Assembly: GCF_963678635.1 (NCBI RefSeq)
Contig: NC_087070.1
Location: 47,287,467 to 47,351,466, forward strand
Reading direction: 5' to 3'
Origin: Symsagittifera roscoffensis
Lineage: Eukaryota; Xenacoelomorpha; Acoela; Convolutidae
Length of the DNA: 64,000 bases
The translations under genes were made by a program, and so were the position numbers. Below the pieces are notes generated by a model. That model did not search any database, had not been told where the DNA came from, and saw only the letters and a program-made list of their open reading frames with translations. This document shows, piece after piece, positions 24,301 through 33,784 of this stretch (its first letter is position 1; the number at the start of each line of letters is the position of its first letter).

Positions 24301-24468
24301 GCTATTTGGACGAAAAAAGTAGATCAAAAATTTAGAAAGTGTTGCGTGATATTTCTAATTCTAACCATTGTCGAATTCGTTAAACATCTGCTTCCTTCTG
24401 GCTTTGTCCCCTGGATTTTTGTCGGTCGGAAGTTTCGCTCTAATAGCATCCCAGTCAATTTCTGACAT
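21101..24468 (-). CDS. EF-hand protein, flagellar calcium-binding (calflagin)-like, three exons
   Basis: A complete gene: exons complement(24366..24468), (23378..23571) and (21101..21334), with a 794-bp phase-1 intron and a 2043-bp phase-0 intron, both GT..AG. The product is 176 residues. It starts MSEIDWDAIRAKLP and ends LDLEDDDD. Canonical EF-hand loops lie at residues 111-122 (DSSGDKRIELVE) and, less canonical, 148-159 (DTNGGGFILFDE). The first loop near residue 33 (FDNGNGILSLAE) is one residue shorter than the usual twelve, and the second region (76-89) is degenerate. The order SLAEVDKAI, LFDAKPAIMRAF, EFIEFRQFL, LRQYFEYYVAF and ILFDEFCNWA is typical of the family. There is no N-terminal MG myristoylation site as in trypanosome calflagins. 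Role: calcium binding, probably ciliary or membrane-associated by family; inferred, not shown. Confidence 0.9.
22077..22463. mobile_element. Terminal-inverted-repeat element within intron 2
   Basis: CACTGGAGTTTCA at 22077-22089 and TGAAACTCCAGTG at 22451-22463 are perfect 13-bp inverted ends bounding 387 bp. The interior contains a short palindrome around TTTTTACCATGGCGATGGTA and, near the right end, the motif TTATAATCGATTATAATCGC that fills the element at 32399-33396. No clear target-site duplication was seen. A tract of the same AATCGATT-type motifs also lies nearby at 21710-21800. There is no coding capacity, and its position inside an intron makes it transcribed with the host gene. Confidence 0.6.
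22755..22797 (+). repeat. tRNA-like promoter fragment (possible short-element head)
   Basis: TGGTGCAGTTGC at 22755 resembles an RNA polymerase III A box and GGTTTCGATTCTC at 22785 a B box, but they are only 30 bp apart, against about 44 in a tRNA. A functional tRNA gene is therefore unlikely. It may be a deleted tRNA-derived element head inside intron 2, or coincidence. Confidence 0.3.
23378..23571 (-). CDS. EF-hand gene exon 2
   Basis: Acceptor GATTGCCTAG, donor CAGACAG followed by GTGACA; 194 bp, residues 35-99. It completes the first loop (NGILSLAE), then LFDAKPAIMRAFQHAK and the degenerate second EF region DDYIEFIEFRQF. The acceptor has a poor pyrimidine tract, and a miniature element ends only about 20 bp upstream of it in transcript sense (left boundary 23594), which may affect splicing. 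Phase 1 at the 5' end and phase 0 at the 3' end fit exons 1 and 3 exactly. Confidence 0.9.
23594..23774. mobile_element. GTTAACATCC miniature inverted-repeat element, copy 2
   Basis: Left end CCAATTTAACATCCTGC, followed by a run of 14 C. Right end: a run of 14 G, then CAGGATGTTAACTTGA. The interior (AGCATTTTACACGCAGCGCT, AGCAAATTTAATTTAAATTG) matches the copy at 20192-20383. It lies in intron 1 of the EF-hand gene, next to the acceptor of exon 2. Long mirrored C and G runs at both ends are unusual. Confidence 0.75.
24366..24468 (-). CDS. EF-hand gene exon 1
   Basis: ATG at 24468, preceded by ATAACAAAA. The exon codes for residues 1-34 plus the first base of codon 35 and ends GACAATG, followed by a GTTAGA donor. 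It carries the N-terminal MSEIDWDAIRAKLP signature, a lysine/arginine-rich helix (GDKARRKQMFNEFD) and the start of the first EF loop. The upstream region (24469-24700) holds no clear TATA box; TTTATAATT lies about 90 bp upstream. Confidence 0.9.
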
Positions 24469-25569
24469 TTTTGTTATTTTTTTCAACTGTACTTTTTTGT
24501 TCGCTTTATCTCAGTTGGAGCGAAGAACGCAACTTGACTTTTGTGGTTAAGAATTATAAATTGAACATGCAAATTTAGTAAAGTAGTGTTGCAAATCGAC
24601 TGTCTAAAACATGAAAAGAAAAGCTATAAAACACAACGTGTTTGTACACATTGACTAAAATCGCGCAAAAAGCTTGTTTTTTCCGTTTTGTAACGCAAAC
24701 CGACCGTATATTGAACGTATGGCCGACCATGCTTGGTGTATTTGCGACTCAGTTAAATGGTACAAAATTGAACTGGATCTAAAATTGACCGCTGAAATCA
24801 GTGCAATGACCTGAATTATTCGAATGCCCTGAAGTTTGTAACAATTTTTTTTTGGTAGAAACGATCTGCAGCACCTTCAGAAAAAAACCTTCAGAAGCTT
24901 CGTTTATAATTTTTATCAATTTTTTAGCCAATTTTCATCAATTCTCATGACCAAAAGCAATCAAATATTTTAATGTGCCAGTAGTAGTATTCAACGCTTC
25001 AACATGTTTCGAGCAGTGTTTAATTTTTCTTAATGTTTTTTCTTATGTGAGTAAGAATTGTGCAATTTGAATAGAGCAATGAGTGAATGAAGTCTAGTTA
25101 TATCTTAAACAACAGAAAAAACTAGTTTAAAGTTAATTCAAACCAATTTTTACCCTATATCTAGAGACTGAAATTTTTTCAATATTTCAGTCTATTTCAA
25201 AAAATTGGAATCCGAATCAAGGAAGCTAAAAGGTTCGATGAGCTCTTATCTCCGTAGCTCATAGAGGCAACAGTTTCGAATTGACGTCTAGGTAGCGTTT
25301 TCGATTACACTAGCATCAAAAAAAAATCCCGTTGGGTTTCGAATATGATAACCCATAGTTCGGTACAAATTCATCGGTTCAAAAGTTAATTAAGCGACTT
25401 GCTTATTGTTCCGACATTGTAACGAATGTAATGGAATTTTCATTTTTTATTTCATGCTTGCTGGTGTTCGCTGAAAAAACAGTACCAATTTTTTCGAATA
25501 AATAATTAAACTCTTTTTTCTCGCTGGGCTTTGGAGAATATTTGATCAGATATTTCAGAGGCATCCTTA
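24469..25569. other. Upstream flank of the EF-hand gene; no further gene
   Basis: Probably contains the promoter of the minus-strand EF-hand gene, but no confident core elements can be named. An R2-like end fragment (GTTCCGACATTGTAACGAAT, then GTAATGGAATTTTC) lies near 25408-25450. The frame 25403-25681 crosses into the hAT-type relic and is not supported. Confidence 0.4.
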
Positions 25570-26133
25570 CAGGGGCAGATAAAGGAATTACTCGAGGGAG
25601 AAGGAATTTTAAATTCTTGAAAATTTTGTGAGCCTTTTTCTTCAGTTCAGCCAAATTGATTTTCCGAGCTCTCCAAACCAATCTAAAGACCTCAGTTGAA
25701 CCAAATTATCTGCGTTTCAAGCAATTTTTTGAAAAAAAACGAGTAAAAAGTGATTTAGATTGTTTTAGGAAAATGTCGACCAAAATGTTGCGTTTTTCGG
25801 CGCGCACTTCTAGTATATATATCTAGAGGCGAATCTGGGAATTTCTCGAGGGGGAGCGGATTTTCAGAACGTGTTTGAAATTTTTGTCGACCTTTTTTTT
25901 AGGTTAACCAAATTAATTTTCCGAGCTCTCCCAATGTACTCAAAAGACCCCGTGTTGGCCATATGAAAAAAAAACAAGTAAAAAATCATTTTTAGGCACT
26001 TTTTGAAAAACTTTGACCAAAAAGTCGCGCTTACTCAAAATTACTGTATATTGGCGCCCAAGGAATTTTTTTCTTCGCCCAAAGCAATGCTGCTGGTTGG
26101 GACCGTTATGTAGGCCTTCTGGTGGCGGCCCTG
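25570..26133. mobile_element. Two adjacent relics of the hAT-type miniature family
   Basis: The first copy begins CAGGGGCAGATAAAGGAATT at 25570 and is cut off near 25825 after the GCGTTTTTCGGCGCGCACTT segment. The second begins GGCGAATCTGGGAATTTCTC near 25830 and ends GTGGCGGCCCTG at 26133. Both share GATTTTCCGAGCTCTCC or TTTTCCGAGCTCTCCC and TTTTCGGCGCGC-like segments with the copy at 44942-45342. No matching 8-bp target duplications were found, so boundaries are approximate. Confidence 0.6.
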
Positions 26134-26193
26134 TCTATGACCAGCAAATATACTGTTCTAGCTAACTGCACATTAAAAAACATATATACAGGC

Positions 26194-26949
26194 TTATTTT
26201 GCTAATTGCATCTGTTTTACAGTTTACGAGCAGAAAAATCCGACAACATTTAAAATCCAAATAGTTTTTACTTGAAGGTAAATGCTTCCTGTTTGTCAAT
26301 TTATTGCTCTGTTTATTTGATGGCTGTTGTTGTTAGCTAATTAATTTAGCTTATACCCGATTGCTTCCAAGCTGGATTATTTTGCTAATTTCAACTGTTT
26401 TACAGTTTACGAGCAGAAAAATCCGACAACATTTAAAATCCAAATAGTTTTTACTTGAAGGTAAATGCTTCCTGTTTGTCAATTTATTGCTCTGTTTATT
26501 TGATGGCTGTTGTTGTTAGCTAATTAATTTAGCTTATACCCGATTGCTTCCAAGCTGGATTATTTTGCTAATTGCATCTGTTTTACAGTTTACGAGCAGA
26601 AAAATCCGACAACCTTTAAAATCCAAATAGTTTTTACTTGAAGGTAAATGCTTCCTGTTTGTCAATTTATTGCTCTGTTTATTTGATGGCTGTTGTTGTT
26701 AGCTAATTAATTTAGCTTATACCCGATTGCTTCCAAGCTGGATTATTTTGCTAATTGCATCTGTTTTACAGTTTACGAGCAGAAAAATCCGACAACATTT
26801 AAAATCCAAATAGTTTGTACTTGAAGGTAAATGCTTCCTGTTTGTCAATTAATTGCTCTGTTTATTTGATGGCTGTTGTTGTTAGCTAATTAATTTAGCT
26901 TATACCCGATTGCTTCCAAGCTGGATTATTTTGCTAATTTCAACTGTTT
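26194..26949. repeat. 183-bp tandem repeat, about 4.1 copies
   Basis: CAGTTTACGAGCAGAAAAAT recurs with a constant period of 183 bp (26219, 26402, 26585, 26768) and the array ends at 26949. Copies are nearly identical, with single-base variants such as ATTTATTGC against ATTAATTGC. At the unit junction, GCTAATTGCATCTG alternates with GCTAATTTCAACTG, including at the right edge. The low divergence indicates recent expansion. No open frame spans the units. Confidence 0.95.
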
Positions 26950-26956
26950 GGAAAAC

Positions 26957-27304
26957 ATGGCATATAAAATTTACAACCTTTCTAGTGGTCCTGTTTATCG
27001 CAAAATAACGGATAAGAAATCTGGTGCAGCTCAAGTTAAAATAAGCAAAGACAAATAAGCAGAAACGTTCTCAGCCAAAAACCCCTGCCAAGCCAAACTC
27101 GTAGCCTAAAGCAGCAAGAAGTACGGCTTCAACCTCAAAAACATGACCGGAAAGGGGAGCAATAGTCGCTTTCAAGGAACCGTCACCGCAGACGATTGCG
27201 CTATCCGTAATCCGACAGCTCACAAGAAAAGACGATCCGCAATATACTCACCGCCGCAGTCGCGCCAACGTGTTGCAAGCTTGCCAACAGAGGGTAGGAC
27301 TTAA
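26957..27304 (+). pseudogene. Unidentified 116-codon frame with two internal stops
   Basis: An ATG at 26957, seven bases after the 183-bp array, opens a frame that reads MAYKIYNLSSGPVYRKITDK and continues to TAA at 27056. The same frame then continues, interrupted by one further TAA (near 27115), to a final TAA at 27302-27304. Its length is an exact multiple of three with no frameshift. GC content is well above the neighbourhood. The product would be strongly basic (KYGFNLKNMTGKG, later HKKRRSAIYSPPQSRQR), which suggests a nucleic-acid-binding protein. I do not recognise it. It may be a decayed gene, an element-encoded protein, or a product needing readthrough. Confidence 0.45.
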
Positions 27305-27437
27305 TACGAAATTTAGAGCCGGTTATTGCCACGAAGCGGCGAAGTGCGCGTAACGCGCCCGCCGGCGACCTTAAACCGAGAATTTAAAGCTTACAATTAG
27401 CTTCAAATACTTGCGAGTAGTCGCTTTCCTTAAATTT
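27305..27437. other. GC-rich spacer after the 116-codon frame
   Basis: Contains GAAGCGGCGAAGTGCGCGTA followed by ACGCGCCCGCCGGCGACC, the most GC-rich stretch in this part of the window. No gene or RNA structure can be assigned. Confidence 0.3.
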
Positions 27438-27520
27438 TGCGAGTTGTCTTTTGCTGCGAGTTGTCTTTTCTTGCGAGTTTTCTTTTCTTGGGAGCTGTCT
27501 TTTCTTGCGAGTTGTTGCGG
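27438..27520. repeat. About 16-bp tandem repeat (TTGCGAGTTGTCTTTTC)
   Basis: Five imperfect units of TTGCGAGTTGTCTTTTC and variants (GGGAGCTGTCTTTTC). It gives rise to lysine/arginine-rich minus-strand frames at 27371-27608, which are repeat artefacts. Confidence 0.8.
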
Positions 27521-27689
27521 TAGCGGCGGTATCACCCAAACTAGCATCGGATAATGACGCCAGATCATCGGTCTTATCAAAAAATGAAAAAAAAAACAAA
27601 GATATCAAGGAATCTGAAAATTTTCACTATGATTTAGCGCTTAAAAACAAGCGAGTGCTTAAAAACAAGTTACAAGAGATGCAAATCTT

Positions 27690-28340
27690 TGAAAATCGGA
27701 ACAAATATTGGTGACCTTTTTTGGGGAATTTAAAGGTGAATTTTATTTGTTAAATTTGAGCCATCGATTAGAACTAAGGCGTACAATTATCAACAAGAAT
27801 TTGAAAGCTATAAAAACAATAACTTTCAACTGCGGTTAAAAATTAAAAACAAATGCTTTTTATTCATTATAATTAATTATAAAATGTCAATTCATAACTG
27901 AAATCAATTCACCATGCCTATTTGAAGAGTATTTTTCAACCTGCAATTTTTAGGGTCTACAAAAATGATATGACTAAAAATGGGCTAAGAGTTTTTAATG
28001 TGCAAAAGATTCGTCTGTGCAAAAAAAAAGTTGAACTCGTTGATGTAATAAGCAGTAAGTTTTTCAAAAAATATTTAGTCTTCGGTTTGAGTTTCTTAAC
28101 ATTAGATTTGAAGATGAAATTTTTAAGCAATTGTATGATCTGTATGCTTAAAAATGATTGAAACGTTAAATTGTTCTTGCTTAAGAAAGCATCAAGCATT
28201 AAAAACGATGACTGTGTTTAGTAAAAAAAAAAAATTAATGTATTTTTTTTTGCAATCAGATACAATTTTTTTATTTTGTGAGCTATAGAGCCGGTACAAC
28301 ATTGAAAACAAGTTATAAAAGATGTAAAACCTGATGAGTC
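27690..28340. repeat. Dispersed repeat R3, copy 1
   Basis: Collinear with 31115-31720 at roughly 75% identity by eye. Shared landmarks are GAAAATCGGAACAAA, TTGGTGAC, TTAGGGTCTA, CTCGTTGAT, AGTAAGTTTTTCAAAAA and AGAGCCGGTACAACATTGAA. A third, partial copy lies near 30475-30575. The frames 27922-28161 (plus) and 27957-28199 (minus) overlap here and are not conserved in copy 2, so they are not genes. Confidence 0.75.
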
Positions 28341-28373
28341 AAAGTTTATGGGCTTGAAAAAGAAGCATTGTGA

Positions 28374-28790
28374 CCAGTGGCGTTTGCTGGAAAGTTTTTA
28401 GGGGAAAGGGCGGTTTTTCGAAAATTTTTGAAAAAGTTGCCTGATTTTTTTAGTACTAGGTTGACCAATTTCACTTTCGGTCAACCGAAAATACTATAAA
28501 GACCATATGTTGTCAAAATTTTCTGCGCCGCAGACAATTTTTTCCAAAAAACAGGCCAGAAAAGGCGTTTATAGGCCATTTTTGGAAAATGTTGACTAGA
28601 AAACTGCGTTTTTCGACGCGCGCTTCCCCCCCCCCCTCCTCAATATTATTTGTTTTGGTGCCATAAGCGCCTTTGGAAAAATTTTCAGGTTGGTCAACCA
28701 AAAATGGATGTCGTAAAATTATACCAAAGTGGGACACTTTGGAAAAAATTTGGCAACCAGAATGATTTAACCAAGGTGACTATAAGTTCA
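28374..28790. mobile_element. Relic of the hAT-type miniature family
   Basis: The left part begins near CAGTGGCGTTTGCTGG. The interior carries AAAATTTTCTGCGCCGCAG, a TTTTCGACGCGCGCTTCC plus C-run segment, GGTGCCATAAGCGCCTTTGG and TTGGTCAACCAAAAATGGAT, all matching 44942-45342. The right boundary is unclear (near GGCAACCAGAATG). Frames 28513-28737 and 28650-28832 are shadows of this repeat. Confidence 0.65.
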
Positions 28791-28799
28791 CCAAAAAAC

Positions 28800-29999
28800 A
28801 TCAGTACAAAATTAATGATCATGCAAGTTTAGGATGTAAAGTGAGAGTGTATGATGAGCTTATGACCCGTTCTGCGTTGACAAATAGTGACAAATAGAGT
28901 AAAATGCCGGCTTTCTTGTACGCTCTAGCAATTCAAATCAGTGATTGTCTGAATCACAAAAAATTGTAGTTCAGGTCATTTGCGTTTCACAAGGACTGTG
29001 TGTAGTTGACTTAGACCATGCCAACAGTATACTTTTTGTTATCGACTGTTCAGCTATTTTACAAACTGTTATAGCTCAATTGACTTCTGCTGCTGCTAAT
29101 ATCGGCATTCAAACTAGCTCATAAAGAAGCCAAGCTGTGCATTTTGAGAATTGGAAGCGGATTCGGCAACAGGCCAAAAACAGAAATCCGCAAAATTGCT
29201 ACTTTTCTCTGATCTTTTTTGCTGTTTTGGATTAGGACAAATAGCTTAAAATCTGTATTGCTCGAAATCGCTCCAAAAACAGTCAACTTTGCGGAATCCG
29301 AAGTAAAATTTGTGGAACCCACAACAAAATTTGAGGAATTCGGAACCATTTGTGGAATCCATATACAAACAATAATACATGTGTTTAATATACTTAAGCT
29401 GTCCTGGAATCTGCAACTACAAGTGGAATATGCAAGCTCAGTGGTTGTAAAACGAACGCTTTTTTCCGCTTTTTTAAAAGTTTTTATGCAACACGGGAAG
29501 ATGTTGCTCTGCAGCAAAAATTGACTATAGAACGCAAGACTATTCAGCATACTCTACTTTGATAGCTATATTTTGATGGCCTCGTATGGATATTTTATCG
29601 GGATGGAAAAAACGGCGAGCAGTAGAAGAGGATTAATCTCGAAAGAGTGTTAATTGGCAAAAAAGATTTGACGTCATAGCAAGTTGAATTTGGATTATTA
29701 GAAATTCACAAATCTTTTTTTTTCTACATCTTGACTACTTCATACACTATTTAGTTGACTTTCACAGACTCCTTCTATAATTTAATTTTCAAAAACTTAA
29801 TTTTCGCCGATTTAATTAATATCAGGTTCTGCAGCTTCTGAATATTGCGACAAAAATTGACAAAAAAAAGCTTTCTTGCTAAAAGTAACTATCCACGATA
29901 GCTTTTCAAAATCAAAATTCATTTTCATTTGAGCTGACTTATTTGGCATATAAAAACCACAGTTGAGTAAGAAAAAAGATTTCAAAACAAAATGGTTTC
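28800..29999. other. Gene-free stretch with a small internal repeat
   Basis: Opposing frames at 29119-29550 (minus) and 29219-29524 (plus) overlap. The plus frame partly reflects a short degenerate repeat at 29290-29365 (GGAATCCGAAGTAAAATTTG and variants, about three times). No domain or splice signal supports either frame. Confidence 0.4.
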
Positions 30000-30575
30000 C
30001 CCTTCTTCAAAATGTAACGGAATATTTGTGCTCGGGGTGTTTTTTTTTCTTCAGACAAAGTTTGAGTTTTTAACTCAGACTTTTTGACGGATTTTTTTTA
30101 TATCAGCTGAAAAGTATTGTCATTCTGAGATCAAATTTGAAAAATCATTTTACCTGTGATTATTTTTTTTTCATGACGTTATGACGGTTTAAAGATTGTC
30201 AATATGCGGAGATATAATCCCTCATAGAAATCGTTCAAAATTGATTAAAACAGGCCATTTGTCATAAATCCTACGTTACTAGTTTTGAAAATTATCACTT
30301 AGTACTTTATATGGCTTGTGGAGGCTTGATTTTTAAAAAACTCAAAATATTATATACATGTTTTTTTCTTGTTCGAAAAATTCATCATTTTGTTAGAACG
30401 AACACTGCTTCTTAGACAATAAAAGACCGTTGGAACATTGACGGCTTTACTCTGATACGATCAATCTTGATTCAATTGCGGCTAAAAATTAGGAACGAAT
30501 GCCTGCTCACTATAATTATATAACATGGATCATTTTTTAAAGCTGAAATCAATGAACCATGCACATTTATTTGTT
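30000..30575. repeat. Repeat family R2, copy at 30 kb, with an R3 fragment
   Basis: Contains GTAACGGAATATTTGTGCTC, GGGGTG and a T run, then the same body as 5360-5850 (GACGGATTTTTT, ACCTGTGATTATTTTTTTT, ACTTTATATGGCTTGTGG, CGTTGGAACATTGACGGCTT). From about 30475 to 30575 the sequence instead resembles R3 (27830-27920). Confidence 0.7.
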
Positions 30576-30639
30576 TCTTTTTTGATAATGTTTGTACTCA
30601 TAATTTTCAAAAATATACACACATTTAATAAAACAAAAA

Positions 30640-31010
30640 AGACTGCTCGTATACCAGGGTAAAGCCTTGAATCTTCCAATTTCCCCTTAACTCATATCGA
30701 ATAGATTTTTGAGAAAGAAAATGTTGAAAAACTATAGAATGTGGATAATATCAGAAAGTGTAAAAAAAATGAGTCGTACCAAATTACTACGACAGACTAG
30801 CTAGCCTCAATTTACTTTGGAACAATTTTATTGTGCAGGATAAGTCGCAACGAATAAATAATTTGCGTTACGCTTTCGGGGTTATGGATAAAATCTTCAA
30901 AATGCCCATAAATTGGTCCAAAGCATGGCCAAATTGGCAAACTACAAACTGCCATAACTTTTTTTAAAAAATGATCGTAGGTAAAATCTTTTTTTTTAAA
31001 ACCTTTGATA
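30640..31010. repeat. R2 copy in reverse orientation
   Basis: The reverse complement matches the R2 body: GACTGCTCGTATACCAGGGT followed by AAAGCC is the inverse of the R2 segment ending GAGCAGTC, and ACTGCCATAACTTTTTTTAA followed by AAAATGATCGTAGG is the inverse of the CCTGTGATCATTTTTTG part. With the copy at 30000 it forms a spaced inverted pair. Confidence 0.6.
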
Positions 31011-31114
31011 CCAGGGAGTCGATATCTTCAATAGGGCTTAATCTTTTTTTCTAAAAACTATTTTTTTGTTGAGTAAATTGACTGAAAAAAAACACACCAA
31101 GAATAAGTATTCTT

Positions 31115-31720
31115 TTTTTTCGAAAATCGGAACAAAATTGGTGACATTTTTTAGTAAAGTTACTGGTGAATTTTTTTATTAATAGGTAAATTTTATTAAT
31201 AGTGGACGAGAACTAAAGCGTACAGTTATCACCGAAGAGTTCGAAAATTTTAAATACAATTACTTTTAATTGTGGTTAAAAATGAAAAACTAATACTTTC
31301 CAGTCAACATAATTATTCATAAAAGGTCAATTCACCACTAAATCAATTCACCATGACTACTCAAAGAGTATTTGCCAACCTTCAAATTGTTAGGGTCTAT
31401 AAAACTGATATTACTAATAATGGGAGTTTTTAATGTTCAACCGAATTAAGCAAAAAATTCGTCTGTTCAAAAAAATCTGAACTCGTTGATTTGATAAACA
31501 GTAAGTTTTTCAAAAAACTTATAATCATCGATTTTAGTTTTTTCATTGGAGTTTATTGACACCATAAATTGTTTTTGTTTAAGAAAGTATCAAGCCTTAA
31601 AAATGATTACTTGAGTATGTTTAGTCCAAAAAATTAATGTCTTACTTTGCCATCAGGTACATTTTTTTTGTTTTGTGACCATAAGAGCCGGTACAACATT
31701 GAAAACAAGAGATGATTGTT
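31115..31720. repeat. Dispersed repeat R3, copy 2
   Basis: Second copy of 27690-28340 in the same orientation, ending at the same AGAGCCGGTACAACATTGAA landmark. It has several short deletions relative to copy 1. No open frame is preserved between the copies. Confidence 0.75.
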
Positions 31721-31729
31721 TGATTTAAG

Positions 31730-32398
31730 CCAAAAACACAAACATAAACTCAAACACAGTTTTTGGGTGGCCACAACTTATCAGACAGATGCCCCACGAG
31801 TTTTGAAAAAAAAATTAGTATACAAAAACGTTCCGTTTTTTTGGTGAAAATCAGTTGTTATCACCAAAACATTATGTATGCTTTTTAGAGGTGGAATCTT
31901 TAAAACATAAACTCTAAAATTAGAATTTGAAACTGAACAGAGATTTAAAACCAACTTCAGTAGTTTTACGACTTGCAGGGTTTTCCCCTATTTTTTCACA
32001 CCCCTAAAATTTTGCAAACAGAAATATTTTTCGATGTGGTTTTTGCTTTGAATAAGTAAACAGAGAGAATTTTTTTAGTTCTATCAGGTTGCTTGCATGT
32101 TTTGTTTTCTTTTTTGAAGTTAAAATCAAAAATGAATCGCCCTCGGATTTTTGTGTCGGACTGACGGTGTACGATCATACAAAAAATGATTTCTTACTCA
32201 ACGGTTTGTTTGATCAATTCCGTCTTTTTTATCAGTTTATTAATTTAGTTGTCAGTACGTTTCCATGCAGGAAAAAAATTGGCGTTGTTGTCGCGCAGAT
32301 GTAACTTTTGAGCGAAAATCAATTGGAGTATAAATGCTTTTAGCCACAACAAGCGTGAAAGTAATCAGCAAAATGATTGGACTAACGTGCACAAACTT
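31730..32398. other. No supported gene
   Basis: Frames 31996-32178 (minus) and 32089-32304 (plus) overlap and have no domain. The sequence is AT-rich without recognised repeats. Confidence 0.4.
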
Positions 32399-33396
32399 AC
32401 CCGCATCCAGTTTCAAGCGTTAATAATCGATTATATTACGTTATCTTAGCGTTATTTTAGTACCAGTCTCACTATAATTGAGAAACAATCAATTTTAATC
32501 AATTAATAAGCGATTATAATCTCTCTTTTTAAATTCAAATTATAATTAATTATAATCCATTATAATCGATTATAATCGATTATTTTTTCGTCTATTTTTT
32601 GATACAATTATAATCGATTATAATTGATTATAATCCATTATTTTTATTCAAATTTCTATTTTATTAGTTTTGCACAAAAATCCATTATAATTGATTATAA
32701 TTGATTATAATCCCTTTTGTTTGTCCATTTTTGTCTTCGAAGTTGCATCTAAATTGCTTATATTTTATGCTTTTTGTGTACGCTGGTTCCTATGAAAAAT
32801 GAGAAAAATGTTTTTAAAGTTTTCCAATTAATTCAAATTTATAAGTTTTTTTTTTCATTTCTTCCCCAATAGAGTTGTTTTTTGATGCATATTTTAAGCT
32901 TTTTTAAACACCAAAACATCAGCAGATTGATTTAGTTTCATGATTGATTCTGAAAATTTATTTTTCATCTACCGCGAGAACCTTTCCACTCATATGAAAG
33001 GATCTCTATGAAACTTTTGTTTCGTGGTATAACTTTGTGTTCAGATGAACCAAAGTGTTCAAGAGATCTCTCTTTCAGAGATTTTTTCTATTGACACAAA
33101 AAAATAACCCGTAAGAGATATTTCGAATATAAAAAAATTTCGGCAAAATAAGAGATTATAATCGATTATAATCGATTATAATTGATTTTAAGGGTTTTTG
33201 GTAAGAACTATAATCAATTATAATCAATTATAATCGATTATAAGAGATAATAATCTCTTGGAAAATATCACGATTATAATCAATTATAAATCCCTTAAAG
33301 ACCTAATTTTGGTAATTATAATCGATTATAATTGTCAAAAATCATCATAATAATCCGTTATAATCAATTATTTACGCCTAAACTTGGATGCGGGTA
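32399..33396. mobile_element. Terminal-inverted-repeat element packed with ATTATAATCGATTATAAT
   Basis: The left end TACCCGCATCCAGTTT and the right end AACTTGGATGCGGGTA (reverse complement TACCCGCATCCAAGTT) are inverted copies, and the similarity continues inward for about 40 bp (left CAAGCGTTAATAATCGATTA). If the outer TA is the target, the ends are CCCGCATCC with a TA duplication, as in Tc1/mariner-type insertions. Between about 32460-32720 and 33150-33370 the 18-bp palindrome ATTATAATCGATTATAAT and close variants recur dozens of times, often overlapping. The middle (32720-33140) is plain AT-rich sequence without a transposase. This is a non-autonomous element of about 1 kb. Confidence 0.7.
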
Positions 33397-33740
33397 TGGC
33401 CAAGCGGTCTAAAAGCTAATTAAAACGTCCACCGGTTGGCGTAGGTTCGAACACACCAGCTACTATGTTTTAAGAAACTAAACTAGGGGTGATACATTAT
33501 TTTAAGCGTTTTTTTAATCTCTAACACGGTTCTTACTTGATTAAGTCTGACCCCCAAAAACGAGTGATTTGTCTCCAGAGCGAACACCAGTGTTTTCAGA
33601 GCTTGTTTTGTGTTTTAAACTATAAGTTGTTGTTGCCATGCACGATGTAAAAAGTGCAAATATACCGACTATCGAATTGGTTTTCCGAAAATTTTTTACC
33701 GTTAATTCAACTGTTTGAATTGGCTTACTTTTTCAGAGTT
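33397..33740 (+). mobile_element. tRNA-headed short element (or terminal-repeat homologue), copy 1
   Basis: TGGCCAAGCGGT at 33397 fits a polymerase III A box of the tRNA-Leu/Ser type and GGTTCGAACAC at 33444 a B box, with tRNA-like spacing of 47 bp. The 270 bp that follow are homologous to 39280-39605 (ACCAGTGTTTTCAGAGCTTG here, ACTAGTGTTTTGAGAGCTTG there). The acceptor stem is not well paired, so a working tRNA is unlikely. Either this is a SINE family, or it is the 5' counterpart of a repeat flanking the BEL/Pao relic, which lies between the two copies in the same orientation. Confidence 0.6.
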
Positions 33741-33784
33741 TGAGAGTGGAGCGAGCCCATTTTGATGCTGCAACCCGCGACAAC

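Noticed and set aside
27371-27608. Lysine/arginine-rich minus-strand frames resembling a nuclear protein
   Set aside because: They are produced by the 16-bp tandem repeat TTGCGAGTTGTCTTTTC.
29119-29550. Longest minus-strand frame in its region (143 residues), with an opposing 101-residue frame
   Set aside because: The two frames overlap, have no recognised domain, and partly reflect a short degenerate repeat.
33390-33465. Functional tRNA-Leu or tRNA-Ser gene
   Set aside because: A and B boxes are present but the acceptor stem does not pair well, and the first bases belong to the inverted end of the neighbouring element.
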